This document shows positions 50,518-63,457 of a stretch of 64,000 bases of DNA, piece after piece (within the stretch, counting starts at the first letter, position 1; the number at the start of each line of letters is the position of its first letter). The notes beneath the pieces were generated by a model, which worked only from the letters and a program-made list of their open reading frames with translations, was not told the origin of the DNA and did no database searches. The DNA comes from Voacanga thouarsii. Taxonomy: Eukaryota > Streptophyta > Magnoliopsida > Gentianales > Apocynaceae. The stretch spans positions 248,001 through 312,000 of the forward strand of contig JANUWF010001052.1 in NCBI GenBank assembly GCA_026120185.1. The letters run 5' to 3'. The position numbers and the translations under genes are program-made.

Positions 50518-51957
50518 CTCTCTGGAACCCTAGACACTCTCCTACTACGATGAGACTCCATATGTACAGGCTCATGAGGCTGTGCCTCTTCTTGTTCCAC
50601 AATCGGGTTAGAAGAAGTTGCTTCCGAAGATAACTTCTCCTCCAATTCCAACCTAGTTGAACCTTTCGTAGAAGTACTTTGATCATCCTCTAAGTATCTA
50701 GCATTGGTACTAACCAGTACCTTTTGCTCCTTAGGATGATAAAAGTAACCACCCTTTGTCCCTTTTGGATACCCAACAAAATAACATAATTTTGATCTTG
50801 GTTCCAACTTGTCTCCCTTGACCAATACATAAGTTGGACAACCCCATATCCTGAGATGATTCAGACTTGGCTTACGCCTAGTTCACATCTCATAGGAAGT
50901 CCTAGGTACTGACTTGGAAGACACCAAGTTCAGAATATATGCCGCTATTTCCAGGGCATATCCCCAAAAAGACACTGGAAGAGTAGTATGAGATATCATA
51001 CTTCGGACCATTTCCATCAATGTCCTGTTCCTTCTCTCAGCTACTTCATTCTGCTGGGGTGTTCCCGGCGCAGAGAGTTGGGATACTATCCCATTATGTA
51101 CCATGTAATCCTTGAATTCACCAGGAGGTACTCTCCACCATGATCTGATCGTAAGGTATTGATCAATTTCCCTGTTTGACGCTCCACTTCAACCTTAAAG
51201 TCTTTGAACTTGTCAAAAAAGTCTGACTTGCGTCTCATCAGGTAAACGTAACCAAACTTTGTACAATCATCCATGAAAGTGATGAAGTACTCAAAACCTC
51301 CTCTAGCTGGTGTAGATAGGGGACCAAACACATCAGTGTGAACAAGACTCAATACCTCATTGGCTCTATCCGCCTTAGGGGCAAATAACCTTTTGGTCAT
51401 CCTTCCCATCAGGCAGGACTCACATAGATGCCAATTTTTCAATCTCAATGAGTCCAAGGGCTTATCATGGATCAACATTTAAATCCTGGTTGAGTTGATA
51501 TGTCCCAACCTTAGATGCCAAAGATAAGAGTCATTGACATTGGTCTTTCTCTTCCTTGTTAAAGGTTCAGATCGAGCATTATTTAATTGATTATTAATAG
51601 GGTTTAAGAAAAATAGATTCCCATACATGTGTCCAGTATATAAAATTTCTCCATCTCTACTGATAGAAATACCAGAATGGAAAGATACAGAATATCCTTG
51701 ATTTATTAGTTTCGCAACCAAAATCAAATTCTGTCTAAATCCAGGTACATATAAAATATCTTTCAAAACCACTATTTTATTACAATCAAATACAAGATCC
51801 ATCTCTCCCACTGCAAGGGTCTAAACTTGTGCTCCATTTTCCACACGTAGTTCATGTTCGCCCTTCTGGAGTCTTCTAATCTTTTTAAACCTCTGCAAGG
51901 AGTTACAGATGTGATCAGTGGCTCCTGAATCAACAATCTAAGTAGAAGTTGATCCAA
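50409..51957 (-). pseudogene. Copia protease and integrase, broken
   Basis: A protease site DSGATDHIC follows a stop just after the gag frame, with a second stop near 51820. The GAG-pre-integrase region has YLWHLRLGHI (about 51500). The integrase has CESCLMGR, HTDVFGP, RSDHGGEY and the Glu region GTPQQNEVAERRNRTL (51478-50883). The C-terminal piece has SKLCYFVGYPKGTKGGYFY (50825-50409). All three catalytic acids can be seen, but stops and frame changes (near 51480, 51090 and 50880) separate the pieces. Confidence 0.88.
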
Positions 51958-52794
51958 CCATTGATATAGACTCTAAATAGAAAACATTACCTGTTGGGTT
52001 TTTCTTGGCTTGAAGATCTGGACACTCATTTTTCCAGTGTCCCTTCAGTCCACACTTGAAGCACTTGCCCTTGGGTTTGTTTTTGGGTTGGGTCTTGGGT
52101 TGGACCGCTGCATTCCCCTTCTTCTTCTTGAACTTTCTGGGCTTGGGCCCAATTCTAGAAGATGAAGCCTTAGCAATCATAGCCTTAGATTGTGGTTTCA
52201 TGACCTTCTCCTCTATCTGGAGCTCCTTCATCAACTCAGTCAAACCCATATTCAACTTGTTCATGTTATAGTTCAACTTGAATTGAGTAAAGGAACTCGG
52301 TAGAGATTCGAGAACTATGTCCACTTGGCTTCGGAGTCAATGACAACCCCTAAGATTTCTACCTCCTCGAAAGCAGCAATCATCTTGAACATATACTTTC
52401 TGACTGATGCTCCCTCAGCCATCTTAGTGTTAATGATGGTTCGAAAAGCCTCATGCCTTGCGGGCTGGCTCTTATCCGCGAATATCGCGGCTAATGATTG
52501 GGTTATGTCATACGCAGTGGTCATGTGCTCATGTTTGGATTGGAGCACATTAGATATGGAGGCCAACATATAACAACGAGCCATCTCGTCGGCCTTCTTC
52601 CATCCCTTCTTAGTCTCACACTCCTCAGTGGTGGAACCCTCGCCGATAATAGGGCAGGTTTCATAAAGGATATACTTATACTCTTCCGCAGTGAGTATTA
52701 TGTCTAGGTTCCTTTTCCAATCCACATAGTTTGGTCCCGTTAGCTTATTCTCTTGGAGAATAACGGCTAATGGACTAAAAGAACCTCCTACCAT
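51938..52794 (-). pseudogene. Copia gag, frameshifted
   Basis: First frame (52794-52315) is the gag N-terminus with NYVDWKRNLDIIL. The second (52324-51938) begins in another frame with VLESLPSSF and ends with the CCHC knuckle CFKCGLKGHWKNEC. The two overlap by 10 bases; conserved wording continues across the overlap, so a one-base change near 52320 split one gene. Confidence 0.9.
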
Positions 52795-54423
52795 TTCTGA
52801 AAAATCGAAAAATAAAAGAAAAAAAATTCAGTTTGTGAAAACAAAACAAATATGTGCACTTTATCCTTATTATCAAAATTAATAATAATCAATTTGGCTC
52901 TTAGGAAAATTGACATAACTTCTTGGGAAGATTAACAGTTTCCTAAGCTAAGTGTGTTAACCACCACAAATTAATTTCTCTTCTAGGTAATGATTTAGAA
53001 GACAACTCCATTGAGGAGATGACCGTTTCCTATCATTTTCTATGGACATACCTCGCACTATAACCTCCAACAAGAGGCTAGCCGATCATAGTACGTGTCC
53101 TGGGTTATTAATTATATCCCTCAATTAGGTCTAGATCCTTGTGGTATCCCCATCCTATACGGGTTCACTCCTAGAGTAACGTGAGGAGATCCACGATCTC
53201 TAATGAGGATCGTGATGGAAGCTGTTGGAACCTCTCTTCCACTTAATTTTTTAAAACAAGGGTTTTCTGAAAAATATTCTTTTGAAAATTTCCATTAAGT
53301 TTTCCTTTAACTCAAAAATAAAATGTCTAAATCTATTAAAATCTCTATATCAAGGATTATATCATTTGAGAGTTTTTTCCATGGACTAATTTTATTTAAA
53401 TTAAAAACTTAATGATTTCAAAAAAATTTCAATTAAAACTTTTAGAGACTTTGGTCTCAAGTTTATTTGACAAAATAATTTTTCTTGTGCCAAACTAAAA
53501 CAAAATGGTTTTCTATTTTAACCTTACAAAAATATCTAAATCTAATATATTTTCTATGTTAAGGATTAAATCATTTGAAAAAATATCTAAGGATTAATTT
53601 TTGTTCAAGTTCAAATAACCATTTAATTTATAGAAAAATATTTTCCTTGTTAAAAACATTCCCAAAGACTTTGGTCTTTGAGAAAACGTACATATAAGTA
53701 CATAAAATAAATAGCATGCTAGAAAACAGTAGACGTTTTCATATTCTTCTATTTTTAAATCTAAGTGCCTAGATAATAGAATTAAATACATTAATTAATT
53801 AATTAATGGTCTTGTTTAATTCTAAAATCCCTTACTAATATTTTTCATGCAAAAATATTCCTTGAATATTAACTATTGCAAAATATTAACTTCGCCTGGT
53901 ATGGACCCCAAAACCAAAAGAAATTGCAAGAAAAATTACAAGGAAAAATTAAAAAAAAAAATTCCTTGGTCCACTACACCCACCGCACTGGATCAGCACC
54001 CCATCTGAACTATGGTCCACTGCACCCGCCGCATAGAGCTAGGACCCACGAGAAAACATTGCGGACCAGCCTTCCAGACCTTAGCCGGCGCCGGTTCGGC
54101 TCTATTCGCCTCTTCCTGCAGTTTTTTTTTTTTGCGAATTTTCTCTATTTTTCTGCACAATTTCTGGCTTCGATGGCTCTCCGATTTCAAACGAATACAA
54201 TGAAATCAACCAAAATTGACAACTGCCTATACCCATAAACATTGGGTTTACACGATTTACTAAGAAAAATAGTAAATTACAGATTTCTATATTTTCACCC
54301 GCGAGGTTTAATAGAGAATCTATTCATACTATAAACAGCGAAGGATCACAATTTTAATCACACATATGTGTCCAGTTTTATTCATCTAGATGCATACTCC
54401 CTATAATTTCACAAAACCTTAAT

Positions 54424-54435
54424 TCTCTTATACCA
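54424..54435 (-). other. Copia primer-binding site
   Basis: Element strand reads TGGTATAAGAGA two bases after the 5' LTR, matching the usual initiator-Met tRNA site TGGTATCAGAGC at 10 of 12 positions. Confidence 0.75.
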
Positions 54436-54437
54436 AT

Positions 54438-56237
54438 TCAAGGCACGGAAAGCGGGAAAACACAGGGCACGCAGCGGAAGCGAACATAAAAAAAAACTGA
54501 AAAACACAAGAACAGGGATTCCAAGACAAAGCTGATGTCGGTTGCACCCTGTCTAAATCTCGAGGTTCTAAAGTTTTTACCTCTCCTTCTGATTCTCAAA
54601 GGTGGCTGGATCGGAACGTGCGCAATCGGGGTAGGTGTGCTGGTAGAAGCCTCTGGTGCAATTCTTGCAAGCCTCTTACTCCGCCTTTGCATGTATGTGA
54701 ACCTCGAACTTTCAGTCTTCCAATATATGGACTGCCTAACTACCGTTTGGTGAATAACTAACAGGCTAGGAAATTTTCTGGAGAGAGAGAGAAAGAGAGA
54801 CGCCTGGCCTTTTCCACAGAGAAGAAGCTGTCTCTTAAATTGTGTGTTCTGTAACAACGACGTTATTTCTAATCCTCCTATTTAACCTAAATAAAACTCT
54901 AGGTTAAATTAGACTGGGCCATTGGACTTTTAGTTTAACTTTTTGGACTTAATTAATTGTTCTAGTTAGAACCAACTTAATGACCCAACAAATAATTAAT
55001 TTTTTCAGTCTAAATGAACCAATCTAATTAAATAAGTCTAAATCAGTTTAGTCCTAGGTTAATCCCTAATTATTCAAGTTGGGCCAAAGCCATGAATAAT
55101 TAATTAACCCACTAAACTAATTTAATTAATTCTCTCTCTCCATGGATCTTTATTTTATTTTAGCCCCAATAATTAAATCAAGCTACTTAAATAAAATAAA
55201 TTCTATTTAATTTAATTCATTTTCTTAGTTCGTATTTAATTAGGACTCATGGTCTATACTGGAGACCAAAAGACACACCACCTTGGCTACCAAAATGACC
55301 AAAATACCCTTGTTATATAAATAGTTGCATTTTACATTTTAAATATTTCCTAATATCACTATAAGGAAATATTGACCTCAAAGACAATGCTGTGTTAGCA
55401 AAGTCTCCGACCTACAGATGTAATGACTAAAATACCCCTCTATACATCGCCGTACATTCAGAGAGGAAGAACTGTATTAACACCAATCTAAATGACATCT
55501 ACTATCCTTAGGCCTCTGGTCCAATGATCTACGACTTCCTAGATTGTTTTCGCTTTCCAATGGAGCTACCCTAAAACAAACATCCAAGTCATGTTTCCCA
55601 AGGCCCTGGATATTTAGATCATTCAGACAACCACAAGGGGTGATATAGTATAGAAACTATCTTGTACAAGTCTGTCTTAACTAACTAGTCACACATACCC
55701 AACATGCAAGTATATTGGCCCTACGATAGAACCTCAACTATAGCATATCAAAGTATATGCTTCTAACTTCGTCAGACCACCAACTCATACTCAAGTCGTA
55801 GAGTACTAGTCCACGCTGTAGCGGTAGTAGTTTAAGTTTTTACCACATAGTGCTTTTAGAAACCACTACTACAGGTCTTGTTCTACGTATTCGAAATACG
55901 CTTATGTCATGAAATGAGTGGACTACTCACTGGCTAAAAGTAAGCTATTCCCCATTTAGAATTCACAATATAATAATCTAGACATGATGAGATTCCCATT
56001 CTCATCAATTGGTTAAGAACAAAAGTTTATGTGTTAAGTAACCCGTGATCCATACCTTACTGTGAAAGACCTCCATTCACATGGACCACTTACCTAAACA
56101 CAATGGGTTTTTTCCAAACGTAATTGTGCACAAATAAAATTGTAAATTCACAAATAATTTCTGAAAATAAATTTTTTTATTAAAATATTCGATTTTTTAC
56201 ATTAAAAACCTAGTCTAAGAGGGCATACATCCCAACA
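54438..56237 (-). repeat. 5' LTR of the Copia element
   Basis: 1800 bp. Its final base pair on the element strand reads GA instead of CA, a point change at the LTR edge. Confidence 0.92.
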
Positions 56238-58395
56238 GTACTATGGCAAAAAATGCTACTAAAAGAGAGAAAAAAGAGTCTGGAATTGGTGTAGTAGGCA
56301 GTCAGAACTTTAGGCAAAATCTGTTTTGGAACATAAACCAAGTCCAAAAAATTAAGCAAAAGATGTGCCTTGAAATTAATTTAAGTTAAAATAAAGTTCT
56401 GAAATTGTTTTTCAAACTTAAAAAATTGAATTAAAATACTTTGGTTGATATGACTTGTTTTGTAACTTTATGTTGAAGCTCTAAACTTCCAATTGGGAGG
56501 ATTTAAAACCTCTCTTTGTTAATAGGATGAGTAAATATGTGTCAGTGCTAAAACAGCTAAGCACTTTTAGATTCTATGATTTAAATACCAACATGTACAG
56601 AATAGACACCTAAAGTTCTCCACCCAAAATTTTTTTACTAGTGTAATGAAACTAGTTTCATTATTTTGGTAAGAAATAGAGGAGGTAAGTAGCACCTCAA
56701 TCAACTGACATACAAGAATTATTCAATAGCAAATAAGTTGGTTTCCCAGGTTAATGATTAAGGATGAAAATGGCTGTAGCCTATGCGCATATTCGAATTC
56801 TATTTTAAGCCAAAAGTTTGCTATCCTTCAAAGTGAACTATATGATCTAATAAGGCTATGCTTTCATTGGAGCAAGTGAAGGAAAATTACCCAGATGAAG
56901 ACTTTTCAGAGTACATTAATAAGTGAAACAAATAGTAAGAGATGTTTCAAGCATTCTATTTATAGAAAGCTCAAACATAAACTATTCTGCAGGATTGAAG
57001 GGATCAATTATAAGAGTAAGCTTGGACACTTGCTTATAGGATTGCTAGGTTTCTTAGAGGCAGATAATTGAGAAATAAGTAATAAGTGTCTATGAGAAAT
57101 TGCAGAGTGATTTAACAGTTTGTTTTCATGGAAAGTCAATCTGAAAATTGGACTTCCTCGTTGACCACTACATGCCCAAGTCAAGCAAGAAGACACAACT
57201 AGAAAATTTATGTGATAATTTTCTTAACCTGCATAACTACAGTGGGAGAAGAATGCAGGCAGCTAATCCTACAAAAAATCAGTAGTAGCAGTAAGAAGCA
57301 TAGGCATTGTCAAAACCTAAGCACTTCCAGTCTCAAAATCCTAGCTTTCTAGTTTATCTACAATTCAGCCAGTGATATCAAACAAATAGAGTTTCTCCCT
57401 TTCAATTAAACTAAGTGGATTTACACCGGCAATCAGTTGTAACAAATATGCACAATATTTATTGCAACTTGTTTGGATCACTTTTCAAGTCTAAGTAGGA
57501 AACTATATAGACACGGTGCCTAATCTTGCAAAAGAGATATAAACTATGTTGTCAAGGGAAAGAATCTTGTGAGAAAATATCCCACACACCTTCATTACAA
57601 CCTCGTACAAATATGAACTTATGTCAGAAGTGGACCAAGTGGTGCAACTTCAATGAAAATTAGGGCAAAAATATAGTGTTCTCGCTACTTGCTGCCATAT
57701 TATTTTATGCTTTTCACTTTATCCCAAAATAGATAAATTTGCTTCCAAATGCAATATTACATCAACTTTGTTCTAAGTGCTTTTCCAGTTTCGAAACAAT
57801 CCATCTGATATTGGTATCAACATATGCATATATAACTAAGTAGAGTCAGGCAGAAACATAGATGTTCACTAAAACCCGATCAATTAAGGCAAACAAATTT
57901 GTTTGTCTACTGATAAGGCGATTAAAGCTGATGCAGATGCAGATAACTCAAGGGAGTAGTTATCTTAGGAAGTCAGTCGCGGAAGCTTTGCCACTGAGCT
58001 CCTTTCCTTTCCAGTTGAAGTCAAGGGAGCCGCTGGTCAGTAGCGATGGCGAAGGCCGCCAAAAAGCTGACGGAGGAGAGAGTGAGAGGCAACGACGGTG
58101 TGTTCAACAGAAACAGATATAAGAAAATAATGGAGATAGGTCTCAGTGTTTCACACACTCTCTTGAGTCTTAATGCTAGGATAGAGTTTTTTGGATTTTT
58201 TTGTGAAAAAAAAAAATAAACGAGTTGGCGGGTCGAAATGGGTTCAACTCGTTTATGACCTAAACCCATTTAAAGTTAAACAGGTCAACCCGTTTCTACC
58301 CGAACCTACAAAACTCCAATCCTAACCTGCTATAATTATGTCATTTTCGTGTCGTGTTGGCGTGTCGTGTTCAACATTGCCGCCCCTAGTCCCAG

Positions 58396-59981
58396 GATTG
58401 GAATCCTGCAATGCAAGCATATATTTTGGTAGGGCAATCTACGTAAAGGGCCAATCACCATATACAAGTTCCATAGTTACTTTCCGGGCTTCCCAAGCTT
58501 TCTTATAGGAACAACACATCCTCAACAGTTTCTGAACTTCAGCAATAACATCAATCACATGACATTCAGGATTATTTAAAACCAAATGTGTCACATAGCA
58601 TGCTATAAATTGATGATCCATGTTTCTATGCACATTGTTCACAACTGTAACGACGCATGTGTGTTCTTTGTTCAAAGATGTTATCTGCCATTGTCCATGG
58701 ATTTTCTTATGTATAGTACGAATATGTCAAGAGTAAGGATTGCCGACACTTGCATACTTACACTTAGCATACCAACAGTCTTTCTTACTCTCGAAGACCC
58801 TGAATTCCCTTCTTACTTGAATAGACCACTTTCTTACTGCATATATAGCCTCCTTCTTGTTCTGAAATCTTATGTTTAATTGCAAATCAATGTCAGTGTC
58901 ATACTAACTTCTCGTGATATCAACTGAGTGCCTGTGAAGCGATTCATTAGCACACGTACCGGACCCTATGTCATCAAATATTGAAAGTCTTGCTGATTCC
59001 CATGTGGTATTAGAAGGTCCCGCTATGTCATCCCTATTATCTTGCAAGGAAATGTTTGGATTATGACATGGATTGTTGACTGTAATATCATCTTCTTCAC
59101 TATCATATCTATCACTCCAATTCATTAGTCCCTCGGAGACTGTGAAATCTTCACTATCAGATGTATACACCGTTGAATCAACATTTACTATAGCAGTGAC
59201 CATGTGTGACTGAGATAATATACCATGTGCTGGAGTGGTGGTATGATGACAGTTGTCTTCCTCCTGATATGTACTAAGTTCTGAACTTCGTGTAGAAACC
59301 GAGAGATGTTCGGGGTTGACCAGGTTGCATCTACCACCTCTAGATATGAGCCGAACATTAACTGTCCCAACATTACTACCAGTTGAACTAATGTATTCAG
59401 TTCCTATACTGTTTAAGGTTGCTCTTGTATTATCCATTGGTTGGTAAAGTGCTTGGGGTTGTCTATAATTAAAGGTTTCCCCTCTAATGCCCATAAGGAG
59501 TTGAAAAAATGAATTGTGTTGTTCTTGAATTGAAGGACCCAAACCCGTGACCTAATTTAGCATTGTCATGAATGAACCCGTTGCTAGGGATACCTCACAT
59601 AAATGACTCGGGCGTTGGGAAGTCACCTCAGCATAACTCACATGAAATTAGATGCTTTGGGACTTAAGTTCATGTGGCAACATCCCTAAAACCTTCATAT
59701 CGTCGTCATCGTTAATTCATTTGCAGTATATTGTTGATCAGATCTATAAAGAAATGGATGTCTTAGTGTAATCTTGATTGTCACATTTCTTCCTCTCAAT
59801 CCAAGATATGTACGAACCTTGTTAACAAGTTTGGAGTAAGATATCCGACATCGGAGAATGTAAGTTTTTTTAATCGCTCCATCGAACCATATAGAGCCCC
59901 GATAATTGCGCTATAGTTAACAATCCCAAAAAAAGCACAGCACAGCACAATGGGTGGTTCCAAAACATCCATGATTACCAA
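58396..59981 (-). pseudogene. MULE-R transposase, N-terminal part
   Basis: Upstream block (59981-58904) with an acidic serine-rich segment of 212 codons, then the MuDR N-terminal domain (RFQNKKEAIYAVRKWSIQ, about 58860-58720), an HTC site, and CSYKKAWEARKVTMELVYGDW followed by LPKYMLALQDSNPGT. The hAT element interrupts it right after this point. The remainder continues at 42711. Stops are present near 58910, 58740 and 58437. In family members this region precedes the DDE core. Confidence 0.8.
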
Positions 59982-60355
59982 ATCGGTACAATCTGAAATT
60001 TACAAGATGCTATACTATTATCAGAAAAATAAAACTTAAACAACAAGGCATAGCAATTTGAAAGTTTTTGCCATGGGGCGATCAAAGTTTCCATCATGAA
60101 AAAACGTTATAGTAGAGTAAAACATAAAATAAAAAACCACCCTAAATAAGCACATTGGTTGAAAAATGCAAAGAAATAAGTGTATGTTAATAGATGAAGT
60201 TACTTTGATACTTAAATTTGTAAAATGACTAATCCAATGCCATCAACATATTTGGTATTCGCAGAGATTGCCCACTGAGCAAATGATCTGGCCGGTAATG
60301 ATTTTTGCAGATTTGTGTGAAATGGGCACAGATCTGGGATGGTTTATTGTCGGCG

Positions 60356-60404
60356 AAGGTTGCATTTATATAATGCGACCTTCGCATTATATAAATGCAA
60401 CCTT
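60356..60404. repeat. Perfect 23-bp-arm hairpin between PMD and transposase genes of MULE-R
   Basis: Arms 60356-60378 and 60382-60404 are exact complements over a 3-base loop and carry GGTTGCATTT and AATGCGA. It lies about 130 bases after the PMD stop codon, so it could also act at the RNA 3' end. Confidence 0.95.
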
Positions 60405-60532
60405 ATGGAATAATTTTTTTTTAACAAACTTCTTGCATACACAAAAACAAACTTCCTGCATATATCCTATACAATAAATAACAATCTTCAACATGTAGGC
60501 TCGCTTGAATCGATTAGACCAAGATATCTATC

Positions 60533-62269
60533 TTATGGCTGATGACATGCTGTCAGTCCTCGAGCGCATATATCTTGTATCTCTATAAATGCTTTTCGAG
60601 AAACCAAGTCGGCCTTAGGAATATGGCAGTCTGCTACTGCTGTAGCACGTCGCACAATATCGGCCTGAAAAGTACATTTAAAAATTTGTTAGATATTTAA
60701 AGATGTTGCAACTTATTAAATGACAACTGTACTAGACTCGGTAGGTTGATATCTCGACTGTAGTGCACCGTGAGAAACGAGGTTCCTGATCCAAAGACGA
60801 GTATGGTCCCTATACTACTGCATGTAGTCTACAGCAACCGAGACACCTATCAGACTAGTCTGTATGTACTCTACTCGATGTGCCCACATTTGGAGATATG
60901 GCTTGCGATATATGGCATAATCTCTGGAAGGATTGCTCTGCCTATCAATCTCATAGAAGTCAACCCGTGTATCGCAGTCCATCGGTATAGACTGCAATAT
61001 CCCAAATTGTCGCATGACCCAGTCCGGAAAATAGAGCTTGACCATCTCTCAGTTGATAAGAGCTGTGCATGACCTTCAGATATCAGGTCCATCCAAATAA
61101 TGCGGGGGGAGGACGCTCACCAAATCTGGCTGATATAGCTGCCAAATAAATTATAATACACAAAACACATATAAGGATTGCTTACACATAGATGGGGTTA
61201 TAAATAAAGTATGTATACATAATATATATATTCGCATTCTTATCGGAGAGGGCATCAAATTGGGAGCGATATGACACCAAAACATGTGTGGACGTGCGAT
61301 GGAGATATAAACCTATATCCTATCGAACTCCATATGGAGCAAGCAATGGTAACTTGTTGCGGGGTCTCCCCCGCTCCGGTCGTACAACCCGAAAATGTTT
61401 CCGGGTCCATAGCTACATCGCATTTATATAAAGGTATTAGAAATATTACATATGTTATCAAGAATTTAAATAAAAAAACAAAAAACAAAGGACCAAATCC
61501 AAACTTACCTGAAGTAAGATCATTGAGCCACAAATCTCCTGAGCGGACCCAGTAGCATCTTGGCACAAACATCTATACAAGTATGCTAACACTGCACTAC
61601 CTTAACTAAGCATGTCACATGCATTCAAATCCTCTATAATAGGTAGAAATCTCAAGTGCAGTAAATTTCTGAATTTATTAGAAAATAATAACCCCCCGAT
61701 CAGTAAGAGGATAAGATAACGAGCACCCTGCTGTATAACATCATCACTCGTGTCATCTGCCAGAGGAATGTCTAAGTGCTCCTCAATAGGAGCCTTCCTA
61801 ATCCTATTCCCCCGAATGTGCTTGCTCGTGGTCTAATGCCAAGTAGTCTATCACAAAGATCAATCCAATCAGATTTACTATAGTGAAAAGATACCCTTAC
61901 AACTGGATCCCCATCTACTCTAAGGCCCCATAATATCGCTACATCCTTTGATGTTATGATAGCCTTTCCTCCTGATAAATGAAATGTATGGGTCTCCTAC
62001 TGCCATCGCTCTACTAGTGCGGTAATGAGGGCGTGATCAATTTGTATATGTCTAACTCGTCTAACTCCACAAAAATCAGCACTTTCCACCAACCCCATGA
62101 CTTTGCCTAAACGGGGAGTGTGCTCCCAAAATGTAGAATTGTATCGTCTAAACACCAATGGAGTTTCACAGGCATGCTGATCACCAGACCATACCAATAA
62201 AGAACGATGACTCGGTTGAAGAGATAATAAACCATTTACAAGAGGGTCGGGATGGATATCTACGTGCAT
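60533..62269 (-). pseudogene. PMD gene of MULE-R, full layout with stops
   Basis: Exon A (62269 to about 61508) opens MHVDIHPDPLVNGLLSLQPSH and includes DHALITALVERWQ, TFHLSGGKAIITSKDVAIL WGLRVDGDPVV and the LLQ end of the conserved core at a GTAAGT donor. Exon B (about 61440-61210) has SYRSQFDALSDK. Exon C (about 61140-60716) has WVMRQFGILQSIP, the PMD C-terminal signature. A tail exon follows acceptor TTTTCAG (about 60665-60533). In-frame stops occur after VERWQ and in the SWGSA motif (Trp to stop), among others. PMD genes are known riders of MULEs and Tat elements; their role in transposition is not settled. Confidence 0.82.
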
Positions 62270-62284
62270 GTGATCTATCCTACC

Positions 62285-63326
62285 TATTTAAAGTAAATTG
62301 AAACACTTAAAGTAAGACCTTGAAAGAAAAGAGTTGGAAGATGGAAAGGTAAAAGAAAAGGAAATAAAATCCTGGAAAAGAAAATGAAAAGACATGAAAG
62401 AAAAGGAAAATTAGTTTTCATTTTCTCTACACATTTCACAATGCCGAACTCAAAATCCTAATCTTCACCAATCAATTAATTTAACCACTTCAACCAATTA
62501 AAACAAATCACTTAAATCAACTCAAGCACAACACAATTTACACGGTAAATGAAATATTGTGTGTAGAATAAATTTCAAATCTTGATTAGATTTTCTAAAC
62601 CCTAAACCAAAATAACTAAAAATGAATTCCAAAATGTAAACCAAATTTAACTCTTAATTTAATCTCTTAACTAAAAATGAATTCCAAAATCGAAACTAAA
62701 ATTAACTCATTAATGGGAGCAATCAACTAGTCAATGAATCTTGAATCTCTTCTTCTACAAAGCCAAAATGCATAATTTGATATTAATGAAAATTTACCGT
62801 GTCTTGGCTTTAAGCCACTTAAAGCATTTTCTTTCACCTTCTAGTCCACTTAAATCATTTTGTTATATCCTACTAGCATTTGAAATGGGGGGAAAATGCT
62901 CAATAAAAGCGACAATTTAGAATATATCAACCAATTAACTAAAGCTATATAAGAGCAAGAAAATTTTTAGAATCCTAGTATTATACATATCAAATATAAA
63001 ACTTCAACTAAAAACAAAAATTTGATTAACGGTGTTGTTTGGAAAGTGATACCTATAAATTGGAGTATTCTCCTAGTCAATGAATCTTGAATTGCGCTTG
63101 AAATGGATGTAAATCCAATAATTTCAAACTTTGTTTTCTTTCAACTCAGTCTGGTGCTTCAATAACAAGGCATAGCAAATGGGTTCCCGCGTTTGTCCAC
63201 AACTTTCGCAGAGATGCCACAGCAAGAACATGTTTCTCGCCAGTGCACAGCTTTTTGGGTCGGCCTTGATCGCACCGGGAAGAAGAAAGGGTGAAGAATA
63301 GGTTGTGAGTTTGTGGGTGAATGGTT
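62285..63326. other. MULE-R 5' region, no gene recognised
   Basis: A purine-rich patch at 62310-62420 and a short internal duplication at about 62611-62715 (AAAAATGAATTCCAAAAT twice). It presumably held the PMD promoter. Confidence 0.4.
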
Positions 63327-63457
63327 AGGTAATGCAACCTCAAGGTCGCATTGTTCTATTTTTCAAAACTACCAATTCTTGCTTTAAGGTGATTTTCTGG
63401 TTGCATTTCTATAATGCGACCTTATTTTACGTGGTCGCATTTCAGAAATGCGACCAC
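63327..63457. repeat. Cluster of GGTYGCAT hairpins, right end of MULE-R
   Basis: Units at 63327-63352, 63399-63421 and 63431-63457. The last is a perfect palindrome with 13-bp arms and a 1-base loop. Confidence 0.92.

Larger units (their letters stand above)
47050..56237 (-). mobile_element. Ty1/Copia LTR retrotransposon, structurally complete, innermost layer
   Basis: LTRs 47050-48875 and 54438-56237, perfect 5-bp target duplication GTACT (47045-47049 and 56238-56242). Gag and pol lie on the minus strand in the Copia order (gag, protease, integrase, RT, RNase H). A primer-binding site is next to the right-hand 5' LTR, and a purine-rich CAAGTGGGATAT precedes the 3' LTR. The 52800-54420 leader holds no gene I recognise. 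Long 1.8-kb LTRs recall the Angela/Tork side of Copia, but the lineage is not certain. Coding damage makes it non-autonomous. Confidence 0.95.
42720..58388 (-). mobile_element. hAT DNA transposon inserted in the MULE-R transposase
   Basis: Terminal inverted repeats TAGGGGTGGCAAT (42720-42732) and ATTGCCGCCCCTA (58376-58388), 12 of 13 matching. The 8-bp flanks are GTCCTAGA (42712-42719) and GTCCCAGG (58389-58396), 6 of 8 matching, as expected of an aged hAT target duplication. The MULE-R transposase frame resumes across it. Native length is about 6.5 kb without the Copia insertion. The flanking internal parts 45405-47044 and 56243-58375 hold no gene I recognise. Confidence 0.92.

Noticed and set aside
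53876..54238. 120-codon + strand frame in the Copia leader
   Set aside because: It lies antisense in the untranslated leader of the Copia element and resembles nothing known.
58021..58269. 82-codon minus-strand frame near the hAT end
   Set aside because: It overlaps subterminal hAT sequence and lacks any transposase motif.
38763..62269. An inverted segmental duplication of a host PMD gene region
   Set aside because: The two halves differ in length and content, and the terminal repeats with an 11-bp duplication fit two MULEs better.
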